Source of the DNA: Pantanalinema sp. GBBB05
GTDB lineage: Bacteria; Cyanobacteriota; Cyanobacteriia; Leptolyngbyales; Leptolyngbyaceae
Direction of reading: 5' to 3'
NCBI GenBank assembly: GCA_016743235.1
Contig: VRZD01000007.1
Location: 62,001-126,000 of the forward strand
Length of the DNA stretch: 64,000 nt
The notes beneath the pieces were generated by a model, which saw nothing but the letters and a program-made list of their open reading frames with translations, made no database searches and had not been told where the DNA came from. The first letter of the stretch is position 1, and each line of letters starts with the position of its first letter. The position numbers and the translations under genes are program-made. This document shows, one piece after another, positions 29,101 to 36,885 of this stretch.

Positions 29101-32100
29101 ATGACACCATTGCCGGAAATGAAGGCGATGATATTGCCCTAGGTGGGGCTGGAGCCGACAGCATGACAGGTGGCAGTGGCAATGATCAACTGCTTGGGGA
29201 TAACGGACGACTCACCTTCATCACTGGGAATTTGGCGCGGGTGGAAACCTCTGATCCTGCCGTGGGTGGCAATGACTCGATCGCGGGAGAGGCTGGCAAC
29301 GATATCATCCTGGGTGGATTTGGCAATGACACTGTTTTCGGCAACGCGGATGATGATATTCTCCTGGGTGACAATGGCTTAGTCGATTACAACGTTGATG
29401 GCAATCTCACAACCTTAGATGTGATTAAAACTACGAATCCTGGCGATGGTGGTGATGATCGGATCGAAGGGGGTACAGGCAATGATGTGGCTCTAGGGGG
29501 AGCGGCAGCCGATACGATTGATGGTCAGTCTGGGGATGACAGGTTATTAGGCGATAACGGTGAACTCGTTTACACCAATGGGATGCTCAGCCGCATTACC
29601 ACTACCGATGTGGCGATCGGTGGCAATGACACGATCACGGGTGGTGAAGGCAATGATACGGCGATCGGCGGGGCAGCCAATGATCGCATCACCGGAGATA
29701 CGGGGGCTGATGTGGCTCTGGGTGATAACGGTCAAATTCTGTTCATGGATGGAGTGATTCGCCGGATTGAAACCTTAGCTCCCGAAGTGGCTGGTAACGA
29801 CACGATTGTCGGCAACGAAGGCAACGATCGCGTCCTCGGGGGTTCCGGGAATGACAGCATCAATGGCAATGCGGATGATGACATTCTCTTAGGTGACAAC
29901 GGTTTCTTGGATTATGGAGAAGATAGTAATTTCGCTACCCTCGATCGCATTGCCACCACTGACCCAACATTAGGTGGCAATGACACGATCGCGGGGGATG
30001 CCGGGAATGACACCATTCTGGGTGGAGCCGCTAATGACGCAATTACAGGTGGTACAGGCAATGATGTCGCGCTGGGTGACAATGGTCGCGTTCTGTTGAC
30101 GGGTGGAGTAGTCCGGTCAATTGAAACTCTTGACCCCAGCATAGGTGGTAATGACACCATGAATGGAGACGCGGATGATGATATTCTCCTCGGTGGGGCG
30201 GCTAACGATCGCATTTCGGGTAACGCGGGTAACGACATTCTGCTGGGTGATAACGGGCAACTCAAGTATGATGTAGATGCGAATCTCGCGACCTTAGATC
30301 TGATTACCAGCACGGATCCCGCGATCGGTGGGAATGACACGATGAGTGGGGATGATGGGAGCGACATCGCGTTTGGGGGAGCGGCGAATGACACCATTAC
30401 GGGTGGAGCTGGAGAAGACAAACTGCTAGGAGATAACGGTCAAGTTATCTTGCTGAATGGGCTACCTGACTTCATCCAAACGATCGCGCCAGGAATTGGT
30501 GGCAACGATGATATTTCTGGCAATGCAGAAGATGATGTCATTGCGGGTGGCTTTGCGGATGACATTTTGAATGGCGATAATGGCGACGATCGCATCCTGG
30601 GCGATCATGGTCAATTCGACTATACCTATGCTGGAGATAGCCAGGCTCCTGCGGATACGAATCCATTTACCTTAGATTTCTTCACGACAACCGATCCCAC
30701 CTTGGGTGGTAATGATCTGATCGTGGCTGGATTGGGCAACGATACCGCCTTGGGTGGTACGGGTAGCGATCAAATCTATGGTGACCAGGGCGTTGATACT
30801 ACCGATGCCACCTGGCAAATTGTGGCAACGGGCGACTTCAATCATGATGGCTTCTCAGATTTGGTCTGGCGTAACTCCGTCACTGGACGCAACTTTATCT
30901 GGATGATGGCGGGCGACCAACTGTTAGCTGCTAGACCTCTGCAAGATGTGCCTGATTTGAATTGGCAAATTGTCGGCACGGGTGATTTTAATGGGGATGG
31001 TGAAACGGATATTCTCTGGCGCCATCAACAAACTGGGGCAAATGGGGTTTGGTTCTTGAACGGCATCGTCTTCCAATCGGCTGGCAGCGTCATGCCTCAA
31101 GCTGATCTGAGCTGGAATATTGTCGGGACGGGAGATTTCAACGGGGATAAGAAAGTTGATATTCTCTGGCGCCATCAGCAGTCTGGAGCCAATGGCGTTT
31201 GGGCAATGGATGGCACTAACTTCGTGCAAGCGCTCGGGATTGCTCCAGTGACCGATCTGACCTGGAAAGTGGCTGGAGTCCGAGACTTTAATGCCGATGG
31301 CAACGTTGACATTCTCTGGCGTAATCAGCAATCTGGGGCAAATGGCATCTGGTTGATGGAGAAGCATAATTTCCTCGCGGCCCAAGGCGTTCTCGGGATC
31401 GGGGATCTGGCTTGGACAATTGGTGGCGTTGGGGATGTCAACGGAGATAGTAAGACCGATATTGTTTGGCGTCATCAATCGACTGGCACGATCGGGGTGT
31501 GGCACATGGATGGCAATACGTTGCTGGGAACGGCAGCGCTACCACCCGCTGTGAGTGCGGCTTACCAAGTCACGAACACCAACTGGACGATCGCAGGTCG
31601 GGCTGACTTTAATCATGATGGTCAAACGGATTTGTTGTGGCAAAATCCTCTGACAGGACAGGTGGCAGTCTGGCTGATGTCAGGCACGACCTTGAAGCAA
31701 GAGATTCTCCTGCCCCAAGTGGTGAGTGGACAGTGGACGATCGTCGGTACAGGTGATTTCAACCACGATGGCGATATTGATATTGTCTGGCGAGATTACC
31801 AAAGCGGTAGCAATGGCATCTGGTTGATGGACGATACGACCTTGCTTGCCGCTGTCGCCTTGGCACCCCAAACGGATGTTGCCTGGAAGATTGTTGGGGT
31901 GGCTGACATCAACCAGGACAACCAACTGGATCTGATTTGGCGACATGATCAGTTTGGTAGCAATGGGATTTGGCTGATGAAGAATGCCAGTGAAATCCTC
32001 GGGTTTGGGGGCATTGCACCTGTGACTGACACTGCCTGGAAGATTGTGGGCATCGCCGATGCCAATGGTGACACGCACGCCGACCTGTTCTGGCGGAATG

Positions 32101-34943
32101 AGCAGACTGGGGCGAACGGCATCTGGCTGATGAATGGTAATCAGATGCTGTCTGTCGCTGCTCTCCTGCCTGTGGCTGATCTGAACTGGAAGCTGGATGA
32201 GGTTGGTGACTTTAATGGTGATGGCAAGTTTGATTTAGTCTGGCGCAACTATGCCACGGGTCTTACCGCTGCCTGGTTGATGAATGGCACCAATCTGTTG
32301 CAAACGACGGTGATCCAAAACGGAAATAGCAACAATGATATGTTGCTGGGGGATCACGGTAAGGCTTATTCTGCCCTGCCACTGTGGCAAAACGTCTTCT
32401 CGATCGATACTGGAGCTGGTCAGGGGGGAACGGGTGACATCCTGTTTGGTAACCAGGGCGATGACTGGATGATGGGTCAACAGGGCGGTGACGCCATGTT
32501 TGGGGAGACGGGTGAAGATGACATGCTCGGGGGGCACAATGTGGCTGGCGGGGATGATGGCAATGATGCGATGGATGGCGGTGCCGCCGCCGATGTCATG
32601 TTGGGTGACAATGGTGTAATTCTGCGGCGTCCGATCGGCTATCAACTCTGGCAACGCTATCCGGCTCCCTTTGCCAATGTGATTCGGGATGTCACGCGCT
32701 ACGACGATCGCGACTGGATCGGGGGCAATGATACCATGTTTGGCGGCACTGAGGATGATGTCATGCATGGTCAACGCGGCGATGACTGGATGTATGGCAA
32801 TGCCGGTGATGATGAAATGTATGGTGAACTCGGCAACGACAACATGAGTGGCGGCGCTGGTGTGGATACGATGCTGGGTGATGTGGGCATCATTACTCAT
32901 GCCTATAACCCGGATGGCACACCTCGGATTAACCAAAATGGTTCCTGGCATCGCGATGTCATTTTGACGGATGTGGGTGAGATCACGGCAAGCGTCAGTG
33001 CGGCTACGCCTTCAGTGGAGATGTTCCAAACAGCGGATGTCTTGCTGGCAACGGGTACGGCTAATTCGGATGGTAGCCAACGGACTGATTTGCAAGTGAT
33101 CTCTCTGTTTAATGATGGCTACGATGCCATGAATGGGGATGACGGAGATGATGCCATGTTTGGTCAACGCGGTAACGACACGATGCATGGAGGGACGGGT
33201 AATGACTACATGCAGGGCAATGCTGGCGATGATCAGGTGTATGGGGATGAGGGCAATGATTTCGTGATTGGGGATGATAGTAATAACCTGGCTGCCTTCA
33301 ATACTGAAATTCCCAATGTCACCCGAGGGTTGCATCTAATTACCCGATCGGCGGGCGTCAATATCAATCTAGGGCTGGATGGCGTGGTGGTGATGCCTGC
33401 GGTGAATCTAACGCCGAAGATGACCTATGGACTGCTACCGACATTAACTCTGGCTCCCCAACAATCCCGAGATAATTCTCCAGTGCCTGTGATCGGTAAT
33501 CTACAGGCAAGTGATGGCTCGGTGCTGCAACCACTGGTGGCGATCTTGCCGAATCTGGTTAACCATCTGGATCAGCTGTCGGGTCAGGATACGGTCAACG
33601 GTGGGAGTGGTGCCGATCTGGTTGTGGGCGATGACTTCTCGAATGTGATGCCTCTCCGGACAGGGAATCCTGGCATTGATCCGGTGATCGATCAACTGAC
33701 GCGGCAGCTCTATCAGTTAATCTATGACGTGCATGATCTGGAACTGGCGAGTATGAATGCTGCCCCACAAACGCTGACGGTGATGATCGGCAATGATGTG
33801 GTAGACGGTGGCGACGATAACGATAGTGTGTTTGGCGACAATCACCTGTTCTTTGGTCCGTTTGTGCGGCAGATGCCAAATAGTACTGGCGACCTCTGGT
33901 CACTTCTAACCGGGTTGCAATCTGCGATCGCAGCGGTGAGTTATGGCGTCAACCAACTGATTCCTGCCAGTTCGCTGTGGCCGAAACCCTTCTCCCTGTC
34001 GCTAGGGAATGATGTGGTCAGTGGTGGCAATGGGGATGATTTCCTCTATGCCGATGACAACATGACGATCGCGCCGATCCTGAATACGTTGAACTATCAA
34101 CGCGGTAGTTTCTGGAGTTATAACCTGGCGGGGGCAAACCGTCCAGCCCGGACTAACTTCCGAGATTATGATCTCCAGCTAGGCAACGATGACATGAGTG
34201 GTGGGGGTGGGAATGACCTGATGGTGGGTGGTTACAGTACCATCATCAATCCGCTGGTGACGGTTCCAGCTGCTCCTACCGATATTAATCTGCAACGGAG
34301 CCTAGAGTTGTTGATTAGCGATATCAATACCTTCGTGCGTGACTTGCATACTGATAATCACGGCATTCTGTATGACACTCGCAACCAATCAAATACACTG
34401 ATTGCCCAAAATGATGTCATGCGTGGCGATAGTGGCAATGATCTGCTGGTGGGAGATAACACCACGTTGACGGCTCCGTTCCTCAACGGTCAGATCAACA
34501 CTAGTATTCCACTCAGTCGGGATTATCTGGATTACAGCGAAGAAGAACACAACTTCATGCACGGTCTCCAGCATCAATACGACTTTGCTTACCGCAGAGC
34601 GAATCTGGGCTTTACCCGGCTAGCAGAAGATGGCTTGTTTGGTGGGGATGGAAACGATATCCTGCTAGGCTTACGGGCGATCGACATTATGTTTGGGGAT
34701 TTAGGGAATGACTTCCTGGCAGGTGGTGAGGATGCCGATCAAATCACTGAGGCTGGTTCAGGCAACATCATCCGTAATACGAATCCCAGCCCTGCCGATC
34801 GCCGCGACATCATCAATCCTGCTGCCCAACTGATGTTGAGTCAGATGCTCAGTCCGGTGATGCAGCAATATATCCAACAGATCCTGCAAGCCCAGAATAA
34901 CTTGGCACTTGCAGGTCAGTTCTATGCCAATTTTCCGGGATAG
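20133..34943 (+). CDS. giant DUF4347 / RTX / FG-GAP surface protein (4936 aa)
   Basis: Single uninterrupted frame of about 14.8 kb. Residues 57-220 are a DUF4347 domain with VHIVSHGSSGHLLLG (His113) and LLYGCDVAAG (Cys156). Residues about 220-2270 are a long, beta-rich, acidic region of unknown type containing EF-hand-like loops (DRDGNSVVNLND near 1601, DPDRDGKVRFGE near 2120). RTX nonapeptides GGxGND start at about 2280. About 2901-3556 are eleven LGDNG-type RTX modules; about 3561-4064 are ten FG-GAP/VCBS-like repeats; RTX returns to about 4380 and again in short blocks to near 4870. No N-terminal signal peptide, as expected for type I secretion. Likely a Ca2+-binding adhesin or S-layer-like protein outside the cell. 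Confidence 0.85.
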   Translation: MTPNSTPANNLFANQPFDRFNRPSPFTGFFPSADTANPLTVPSYAASSTASSAIAPRSIVFIDTQIANYEQLAAGVDPDAQVVLLSANEDGITQISHFLATQTGISAVHIVSHGSSGHLLLGNSALNSQTLSLYESSIRAWANALTDDADILLYGCDVAAGDLGQAFVDVFSQWTGADIAASNDLTGNAALGGDWTLEINVGEVAASLAFQSSVLATYDGVFASISAGQQTAITSGLDSFATWAGALDSYDKFGQQLLLIHQSSAAAIDTLGEAIDLDAVIRNQLRQTVVDYFATNPDDPNTAPVETFTTQALAAFINSRFPGWSVSADDSDPTTLQLNVSILATTSQTSAIDLGKQAEDLRLGLAASGTFSTTLDLDFALRVGAGNAFSVQITNLEASGQVSAPLGSSTQGNLGILGFTAGAGSNLNLVAGVDATVNSGAALTLAQLQDTSNISSLVTLAQTAANGVNGSIIINPLPLNGLTISGTPGVSVSATATEVFITDPNSNIAPTITPNADFAQLANFSNLAPEELQGMLQQLGTWFAQLGDSSLLNQTIPLTGSTTLGDQVDFGEAYFAQIQRFLITFDGLSVSPTLATNGQLGATANFALLINGTVYEIAVAPDLPNPNLPGSGNNSLNDLLDDINQAINRAVNGDPAIVAPVQASYNATLNKIVFQGSSPATTVTLHEAANLRSTLLGTRLTLGTQSLMFRSAQELEALLNARLAAVNANVQANYNAATNDLTFDISPTAANPNWAIALNRNVTPINFADLSGLTDIRNNNSRLNAAVRSNLDFTFGVNLLPNEDLLVSPPLHTPEPLTNFQLPAPANFTIQTFVDLPAPTADVLLGNGTPLNVTVTTGANPNRTAQDLVQDVQAALNAAIAARPDLIAAGLKAGDIVAQWTGDRIVVWVKPWDKKDGTAPVDRRLEVSTSFNDPAYQDLGILTAPTPYNGQLTSAATLQFFVNGSTTPVTVTVNPDASNTSIDDLIADINSALDGQGLTTIRAARAVANSTGNRIVFKVVSDPTITRLEVLATDPNPANPTNGAITQLGFQAGQRLQAKGRATNFFLQDANFTGNTTLTPTQINPSQPLAKANYGYLGLDITGSSGDITGVVNLTLKDPTTNSSRVTLQSLLTALVKNAGVDNAASIITAGSSVTGAANLTFTVTPEAGITLSPASTTIGLNLPNWIGVARPYAVSGLTPYDPFKNISFTRFIDGLEQVVTNYVNQLETVAGALDQALPVLNQSAYELLDLSDRLTNFINQLETTPVKTIQGLNTLLQQSLGLPVGGANLFTLDLTGSPALRLDLPFQQSFNDSYGMDLDLPTLAGLAGISVPPGLSNLVGVSSTGNLNVGIDGTFNLAMGFDLSNPVTSPFLYVGSGGTGLTVNASASATDLDFTAQIGPISLVIQDGNANLAGNFNLTTSGSGRQSFAAALAGITVSAGGNASVVLPLDDTGTNQFAVAIPDLAAFLSNTPGSVTLTLPDLASLIASSPLGLLSDPEVMIDGLDQLLLMLQDALNSQVYGVNLPLVGDALMDAGQFIADFRDDILSYLSNQLRRYTGAPEGIVDVVRQTLFNIFASPAQGAVPLTLGSSTFGGLGILRDRDGNSVVNLNDIGITPPSGWSDGIQFDLRLGQNLTYGGAIDFETGLEGLGLTLDAGARLNLDWNLDLGFGVDRNQGFYLDTSDVNELTIDVIADLIGTGGAENASVGGVLGFLGLTAAEVAGDPTRLALDFAIDLKGGSSGSDRLTFSEMVASSTTLDEVMVATANGTARMNLQLTLGADFDGNPASKTPIEKALPSIFTNLIVDWPFLNASTASGIDFGGLPSFNFTGINLDLGTFISDFASPFLSKIEQVLEPLKWLLDPNDGLLYMRLPIISDLAGETINLKKLIELFDSDANITPFLDAIEEVYFLVGLVGSASTDADNRNLVLNLGNLGIGDLGGIDLRRNSLQTATAPTRSAPALPGDGAAGDFLSRLTGGSGDSNIAFPILEPVNIFKLLLGQDVSLVTYDLPSFGFNFEYTQSFPVFGPLFANLRGFFGANMDLAFGYDTKGFSQFRDTNNFLDLVNGFFVSDVDLNSNVDIPELVLNGGIGAGASLNVGVAEAGVEGGIEFIADFNLNDPDRDGKVRFGEMAANIEKNSNLGILAPFSIFDISARLEWYFRAFIEILFVIDESMDLGRGVLKEFPINFNRPPILAQQRGDTLYLNVGRNAHNRINGNVVDGNETITVTQSGGKFLVSGFGITNQDYDTGGVTRIVAYGDEGNDNITINLDPGSTVQVEIYGGVGNDTLTGGGANDQLYGGEGRDSLSGNGGNDRLFGQQGDDVLSGGDGNDFLDGAAGNDQVTGGNDNDTVIGGVGNDALDGGLGNDLYLFGSNWGVDTVTDAGGLADTWDFANQDNRIITTTDILFTLNNNQIEATSLTNRVTIAGFGIEALKGGRGGDIYEIFQTGSEFILLDGQGGSDEYRAHFRDPGSPPQDLKVRLRDTGNSWDTDVAIAYGSNGNDTLTVTDTLVRADFSSGSPQEFQYNAFPDSGIEALEVYARPGEDQVTIESTPVNTSVMVSGEEDSDTFIVGGPTVDNIRGDAEMGRPLVIKGNGGKDRLIVNDAGDASNNTGTLTNERIRGLDMTVGIDYETIERVDITLGSGNDNFTVLSTISGTTTIAAGAGNDTVTVQAIGGSLTINGNADNDLLDASTSTSNLPINFGGGSGNDTILGGAGNDQIRGDSDFTVAFTKDASIVNETVTYATQASQGRDSIQGRGGQDVIFGEGNDDDIIGGSAIAGQADGADFIFGGAGNDVIAGDNATIDPISRLITNLDTPGNPADSLFGDNGTLTFDNVGTPITINSNDTTGTLTLVAGTVVQSTSNSAVGDGNDTIAGHVGDDNILGGGGNDSLIGNAGNDQILGDHGTVNYSPSGLVTQITTTEPGIGGNDTVTGDDGADLILGGAGNDSVSGGAGNDRILGDHGSINYVVDGDPTTLDLVTTSNPNIGGNDTIAGNEGDDIALGGAGADSMTGGSGNDQLLGDNGRLTFITGNLARVETSDPAVGGNDSIAGEAGNDIILGGFGNDTVFGNADDDILLGDNGLVDYNVDGNLTTLDVIKTTNPGDGGDDRIEGGTGNDVALGGAAADTIDGQSGDDRLLGDNGELVYTNGMLSRITTTDVAIGGNDTITGGEGNDTAIGGAANDRITGDTGADVALGDNGQILFMDGVIRRIETLAPEVAGNDTIVGNEGNDRVLGGSGNDSINGNADDDILLGDNGFLDYGEDSNFATLDRIATTDPTLGGNDTIAGDAGNDTILGGAANDAITGGTGNDVALGDNGRVLLTGGVVRSIETLDPSIGGNDTMNGDADDDILLGGAANDRISGNAGNDILLGDNGQLKYDVDANLATLDLITSTDPAIGGNDTMSGDDGSDIAFGGAANDTITGGAGEDKLLGDNGQVILLNGLPDFIQTIAPGIGGNDDISGNAEDDVIAGGFADDILNGDNGDDRILGDHGQFDYTYAGDSQAPADTNPFTLDFFTTTDPTLGGNDLIVAGLGNDTALGGTGSDQIYGDQGVDTTDATWQIVATGDFNHDGFSDLVWRNSVTGRNFIWMMAGDQLLAARPLQDVPDLNWQIVGTGDFNGDGETDILWRHQQTGANGVWFLNGIVFQSAGSVMPQADLSWNIVGTGDFNGDKKVDILWRHQQSGANGVWAMDGTNFVQALGIAPVTDLTWKVAGVRDFNADGNVDILWRNQQSGANGIWLMEKHNFLAAQGVLGIGDLAWTIGGVGDVNGDSKTDIVWRHQSTGTIGVWHMDGNTLLGTAALPPAVSAAYQVTNTNWTIAGRADFNHDGQTDLLWQNPLTGQVAVWLMSGTTLKQEILLPQVVSGQWTIVGTGDFNHDGDIDIVWRDYQSGSNGIWLMDDTTLLAAVALAPQTDVAWKIVGVADINQDNQLDLIWRHDQFGSNGIWLMKNASEILGFGGIAPVTDTAWKIVGIADANGDTHADLFWRNEQTGANGIWLMNGNQMLSVAALLPVADLNWKLDEVGDFNGDGKFDLVWRNYATGLTAAWLMNGTNLLQTTVIQNGNSNNDMLLGDHGKAYSALPLWQNVFSIDTGAGQGGTGDILFGNQGDDWMMGQQGGDAMFGETGEDDMLGGHNVAGGDDGNDAMDGGAAADVMLGDNGVILRRPIGYQLWQRYPAPFANVIRDVTRYDDRDWIGGNDTMFGGTEDDVMHGQRGDDWMYGNAGDDEMYGELGNDNMSGGAGVDTMLGDVGIITHAYNPDGTPRINQNGSWHRDVILTDVGEITASVSAATPSVEMFQTADVLLATGTANSDGSQRTDLQVISLFNDGYDAMNGDDGDDAMFGQRGNDTMHGGTGNDYMQGNAGDDQVYGDEGNDFVIGDDSNNLAAFNTEIPNVTRGLHLITRSAGVNINLGLDGVVVMPAVNLTPKMTYGLLPTLTLAPQQSRDNSPVPVIGNLQASDGSVLQPLVAILPNLVNHLDQLSGQDTVNGGSGADLVVGDDFSNVMPLRTGNPGIDPVIDQLTRQLYQLIYDVHDLELASMNAAPQTLTVMIGNDVVDGGDDNDSVFGDNHLFFGPFVRQMPNSTGDLWSLLTGLQSAIAAVSYGVNQLIPASSLWPKPFSLSLGNDVVSGGNGDDFLYADDNMTIAPILNTLNYQRGSFWSYNLAGANRPARTNFRDYDLQLGNDDMSGGGGNDLMVGGYSTIINPLVTVPAAPTDINLQRSLELLISDINTFVRDLHTDNHGILYDTRNQSNTLIAQNDVMRGDSGNDLLVGDNTTLTAPFLNGQINTSIPLSRDYLDYSEEEHNFMHGLQHQYDFAYRRANLGFTRLAEDGLFGGDGNDILLGLRAIDIMFGDLGNDFLAGGEDADQITEAGSGNIIRNTNPSPADRRDIINPAAQLMLSQMLSPVMQQYIQQILQAQNNLALAGQFYANFPG
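26970..27245 (+). repeat. RTX nonapeptide block A (within giant protein)
   Basis: About ten consecutive GGxGNDxLx units (YGGVGNDTLTGGGANDQLYG and onward) forming a calcium-binding parallel beta-roll. Ends with NDLYLFGSNWGVDTVTD, the type of motif that usually caps an RTX block. Confidence 0.85.
28833..30800 (+). repeat. eleven LGDNG-type RTX modules (within giant protein)
   Basis: Modules of about 57-63 residues, each LLGDNG, a short beta-hairpin (for example QVILLNGLPDFIQT), then GGNDTI and two or three RTX turns (GNDIILGGFGNDTVFG). Long modules with an extra VDGNLTTLD-like loop occupy positions 2, 4, 7, 9 and 11, and shorter ones fill the other positions. This suggests growth by duplicating a two-module unit of about 120 residues. 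Confidence 0.8.
30813..32325 (+). repeat. ten FG-GAP/VCBS-like repeats (within giant protein)
   Basis: Ten repeats of about 50 residues of the form WxIVGTGDFNGDGxxDILWR then QxTGANGIWLMNG. DFNGDG loops are calcium-binding and the set probably folds as a beta-propeller. It interrupts the RTX array: RTX turns end with IYGDQG just before it and restart with MLLGDHG just after it. Confidence 0.85.
32332..33280 (+). repeat. RTX block B (within giant protein)
   Basis: RTX turns with many Met/Trp substitutions (DWMMGQQGGDAMFG, DVMHGQRGDDWMYG, DTMHGGTGNDYMQG), alternating with non-repeat stretches. The higher methionine and tryptophan content separates this block from block A and from the LGDNG modules. 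Confidence 0.75.
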
Positions 34944-35088
34944 GTGATTTAACTGGGGAAATGGATAAGCAGCAGAGAAATCGGGTCAACGGGTGTTGAT
35001 CACCTGCTCCCCATCTCCCCCACTTTCCCTATCGCCTTTCTTCTGCCAGGGTGCAATTCGAAGACAGTGACACCGTGAGGAATGAATT

Positions 35089-36672
35089 GTGAAAGAGCAT
35101 CGTCTTGGTTTAGCCGTGACCCTGGCAACCGTTTTAAGTACATCAGCCACGATCGCCTCTGCCCAGGCAGCACCGGAGCTGGATCAACAACCAGAGGCAG
35201 ACGCAGATCTGGCGACTCCTAAATCCGATCGAGAGCCGTCTGAAGTGGTGGCAACGCCGACGATCGAGCAACCTGCCAGCCTGGAATTCTCGGCTGCTAT
35301 TCCAGACGGCACTGAGCTGGAAAAAGTTGCCTCTGCTGTAGAACCACCGTCAGAATCGCGTGTGGCTCAGTTGGTGGCAAGCGCTAATGCTGCCGTAGTG
35401 GTGGAGGTGGAGGAAGTAGTTTCTCCTGCTCCTGTGCCTGTGGCTAAGCAACCGGCGGCGATCACTCCTCAACCGGCGGAGGCTACTCCGTCCACTGGAG
35501 CTTTGATCAAGTCTGTGGCAGCTTCGACTAATGCTAGTGAGTTAGGCACGATCGAAGCGGCTCAACCGCGTCCGTCCACGGGCATGCCATTTGCTACTCC
35601 AAGTTTGGGGCGGGTGGCGCAGGGCACGATCGATGACGAGCTACAAAATCGCTTGCTGCAACTGCAACAACGGCAGCAACAACTGGAACAGCAGATTGAG
35701 GAACTGAAACGGCAGATTCCGGTGCCGAATCGGGAGCAGGTGACGGTGAAAACGCCAGAGAACAATCGCCGATCGGAACTGAAGGTGTTTGCTGGTCCAG
35801 TGTTCTTCCAGCCGCGCCTGAGTGATCTGATGGATTATGCGATCGAGGATCCCGCCGCACCGAATACTCTGGCGACCAGTGGTGAGGTGAAGCAGGTGGA
35901 ACTGGAGGATGCCACCGCGATCCGGTTTGGGGCGCTGTTTCGTCCGGGTGGCAGTGCCTGGGATTTTGGTGCTACGTTTACTCAGTTTGAAACTGAAGGC
36001 AGTAGTCAAGCTGAAGCTCCAACCAATGGCTTTTTGTTCTCCACCCAATCGCATCCGTTCCAGAATGACCAGGCGGAAACAGCGACCGCGAAGGCAAATC
36101 TAGATTACAGCTCAACGAATGTGGAAATCGGACATACCTTCCAAATTGGTCGCCAGTTAGGAGTGCGGGTCTTTGGGGGTGTGCAAGCGGCAGCTGTCGA
36201 TCGCACGATGACCACGGAACTGGATGGGGTCGATTACACAAACGGCAAGATTAAATTGAAGAATGAATTTAGTGGCGTGGGACCGCGATTAGGAATTGAA
36301 GGCAAGCTCTTACTGGGGGCTGGGTTTAGTCTGTTTGGTCGGGGGGCAGGCTCACTAATGGTGGGTGAACTCTCGTCTAGTTTTAATGAAACCGATAATG
36401 ATGGCGCGGATACGGTGGCGAATATTGACTATGACCGGGGTGGGCAGTTAGTTCCTGTTCTGGAAGCAGCGTTAGGGGTCGATTGGGAAGCGGCGTTGGG
36501 TAAGAGTGCCAAGCTAAATATCAGTGCCGGATATGAAGTGCAGCAGATGTTTAATGTGACGGAAAATATCCGCTTTTCGGATGCGGCGAGTCCGGGGGTA
36601 TTTACTCGCGAAAAAGGTGATCTCAACCTGCACGGCTTCTTCGTCAAAGGTGGCTTATCAGTTGAGTTCTAA
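35089..36672 (+). CDS. outer-membrane beta-barrel protein with coiled coil (Lpg1974/MOMP-like)
   Basis: 527 residues from GTG 35089 with GAGGAA upstream. The signal peptide ends near ASAQAA. Residues 25-185 are Pro/Ala/Glu-rich and low in complexity. Residues about 186-213 form a short coiled coil (LLQLQQRQQQLEQQIEELKR). The rest is a beta-barrel: alternating strands such as FGATFTQFETEG, VEIGHTFQIGRQLGVRVFGG and SAGYEVQQMFN, finishing with GLSVEF, a typical C-terminal aromatic end. This looks like the Lpg1974 pore-forming outer-membrane family. It follows the giant RTX gene by 145 bases and may display or anchor it. Confidence 0.65.
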   Translation: MKEHRLGLAVTLATVLSTSATIASAQAAPELDQQPEADADLATPKSDREPSEVVATPTIEQPASLEFSAAIPDGTELEKVASAVEPPSESRVAQLVASANAAVVVEVEEVVSPAPVPVAKQPAAITPQPAEATPSTGALIKSVAASTNASELGTIEAAQPRPSTGMPFATPSLGRVAQGTIDDELQNRLLQLQQRQQQLEQQIEELKRQIPVPNREQVTVKTPENNRRSELKVFAGPVFFQPRLSDLMDYAIEDPAAPNTLATSGEVKQVELEDATAIRFGALFRPGGSAWDFGATFTQFETEGSSQAEAPTNGFLFSTQSHPFQNDQAETATAKANLDYSSTNVEIGHTFQIGRQLGVRVFGGVQAAAVDRTMTTELDGVDYTNGKIKLKNEFSGVGPRLGIEGKLLLGAGFSLFGRGAGSLMVGELSSSFNETDNDGADTVANIDYDRGGQLVPVLEAALGVDWEAALGKSAKLNISAGYEVQQMFNVTENIRFSDAASPGVFTREKGDLNLHGFFVKGGLSVEF

Positions 36673-36688
36673 GCGATCGCTCTCTCAC

Positions 36689-36781
36689 GTAGGATGCATT
36701 AGTGCCAACGTAACGCATCAATTCCACGATAGGAAATAGTATTGTTGCGAGTGTTCCCCATTGCTTGAGTCGATGCGTTAC
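36689..36781. repeat. dispersed cyanobacterial repeat around GTAACGCATC
   Basis: GTAGGATGCATTAGTGCCAA at 36689 continues into GTAACGCATC, and the reverse complement GATGCGTTAC lies at 36772-36781. The TAGGATGCGTTA/TAACGCATC type of short palindrome is a common interspersed repeat of cyanobacterial genomes. It fills the gap between the barrel protein and the nuclease gene. Confidence 0.55.
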
Positions 36782-36885
36782 TACTCGAGGGGCGATCGCG
36801 CTGCTTGTTTCTTAAGCATCGGTAGCAGGTAGATCGCTACCCTGTTAAAGCCAGATTTGTTTCCTCAAACTGGTACAATCGCACC

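Noticed and set aside
33595..33903. Minus-strand ORFs inside the giant RTX gene, many over 60 codons
   Set aside because: They are shadows of the strongly biased codon use of the RTX and FG-GAP repeats; no start signals or known domains.
20133..34943. CRISPR-like array in the repeated part of the giant gene
   Set aside because: Repeats are protein-level RTX modules in frame with variable DNA, no constant repeat with unique spacers; no cas genes in the window.
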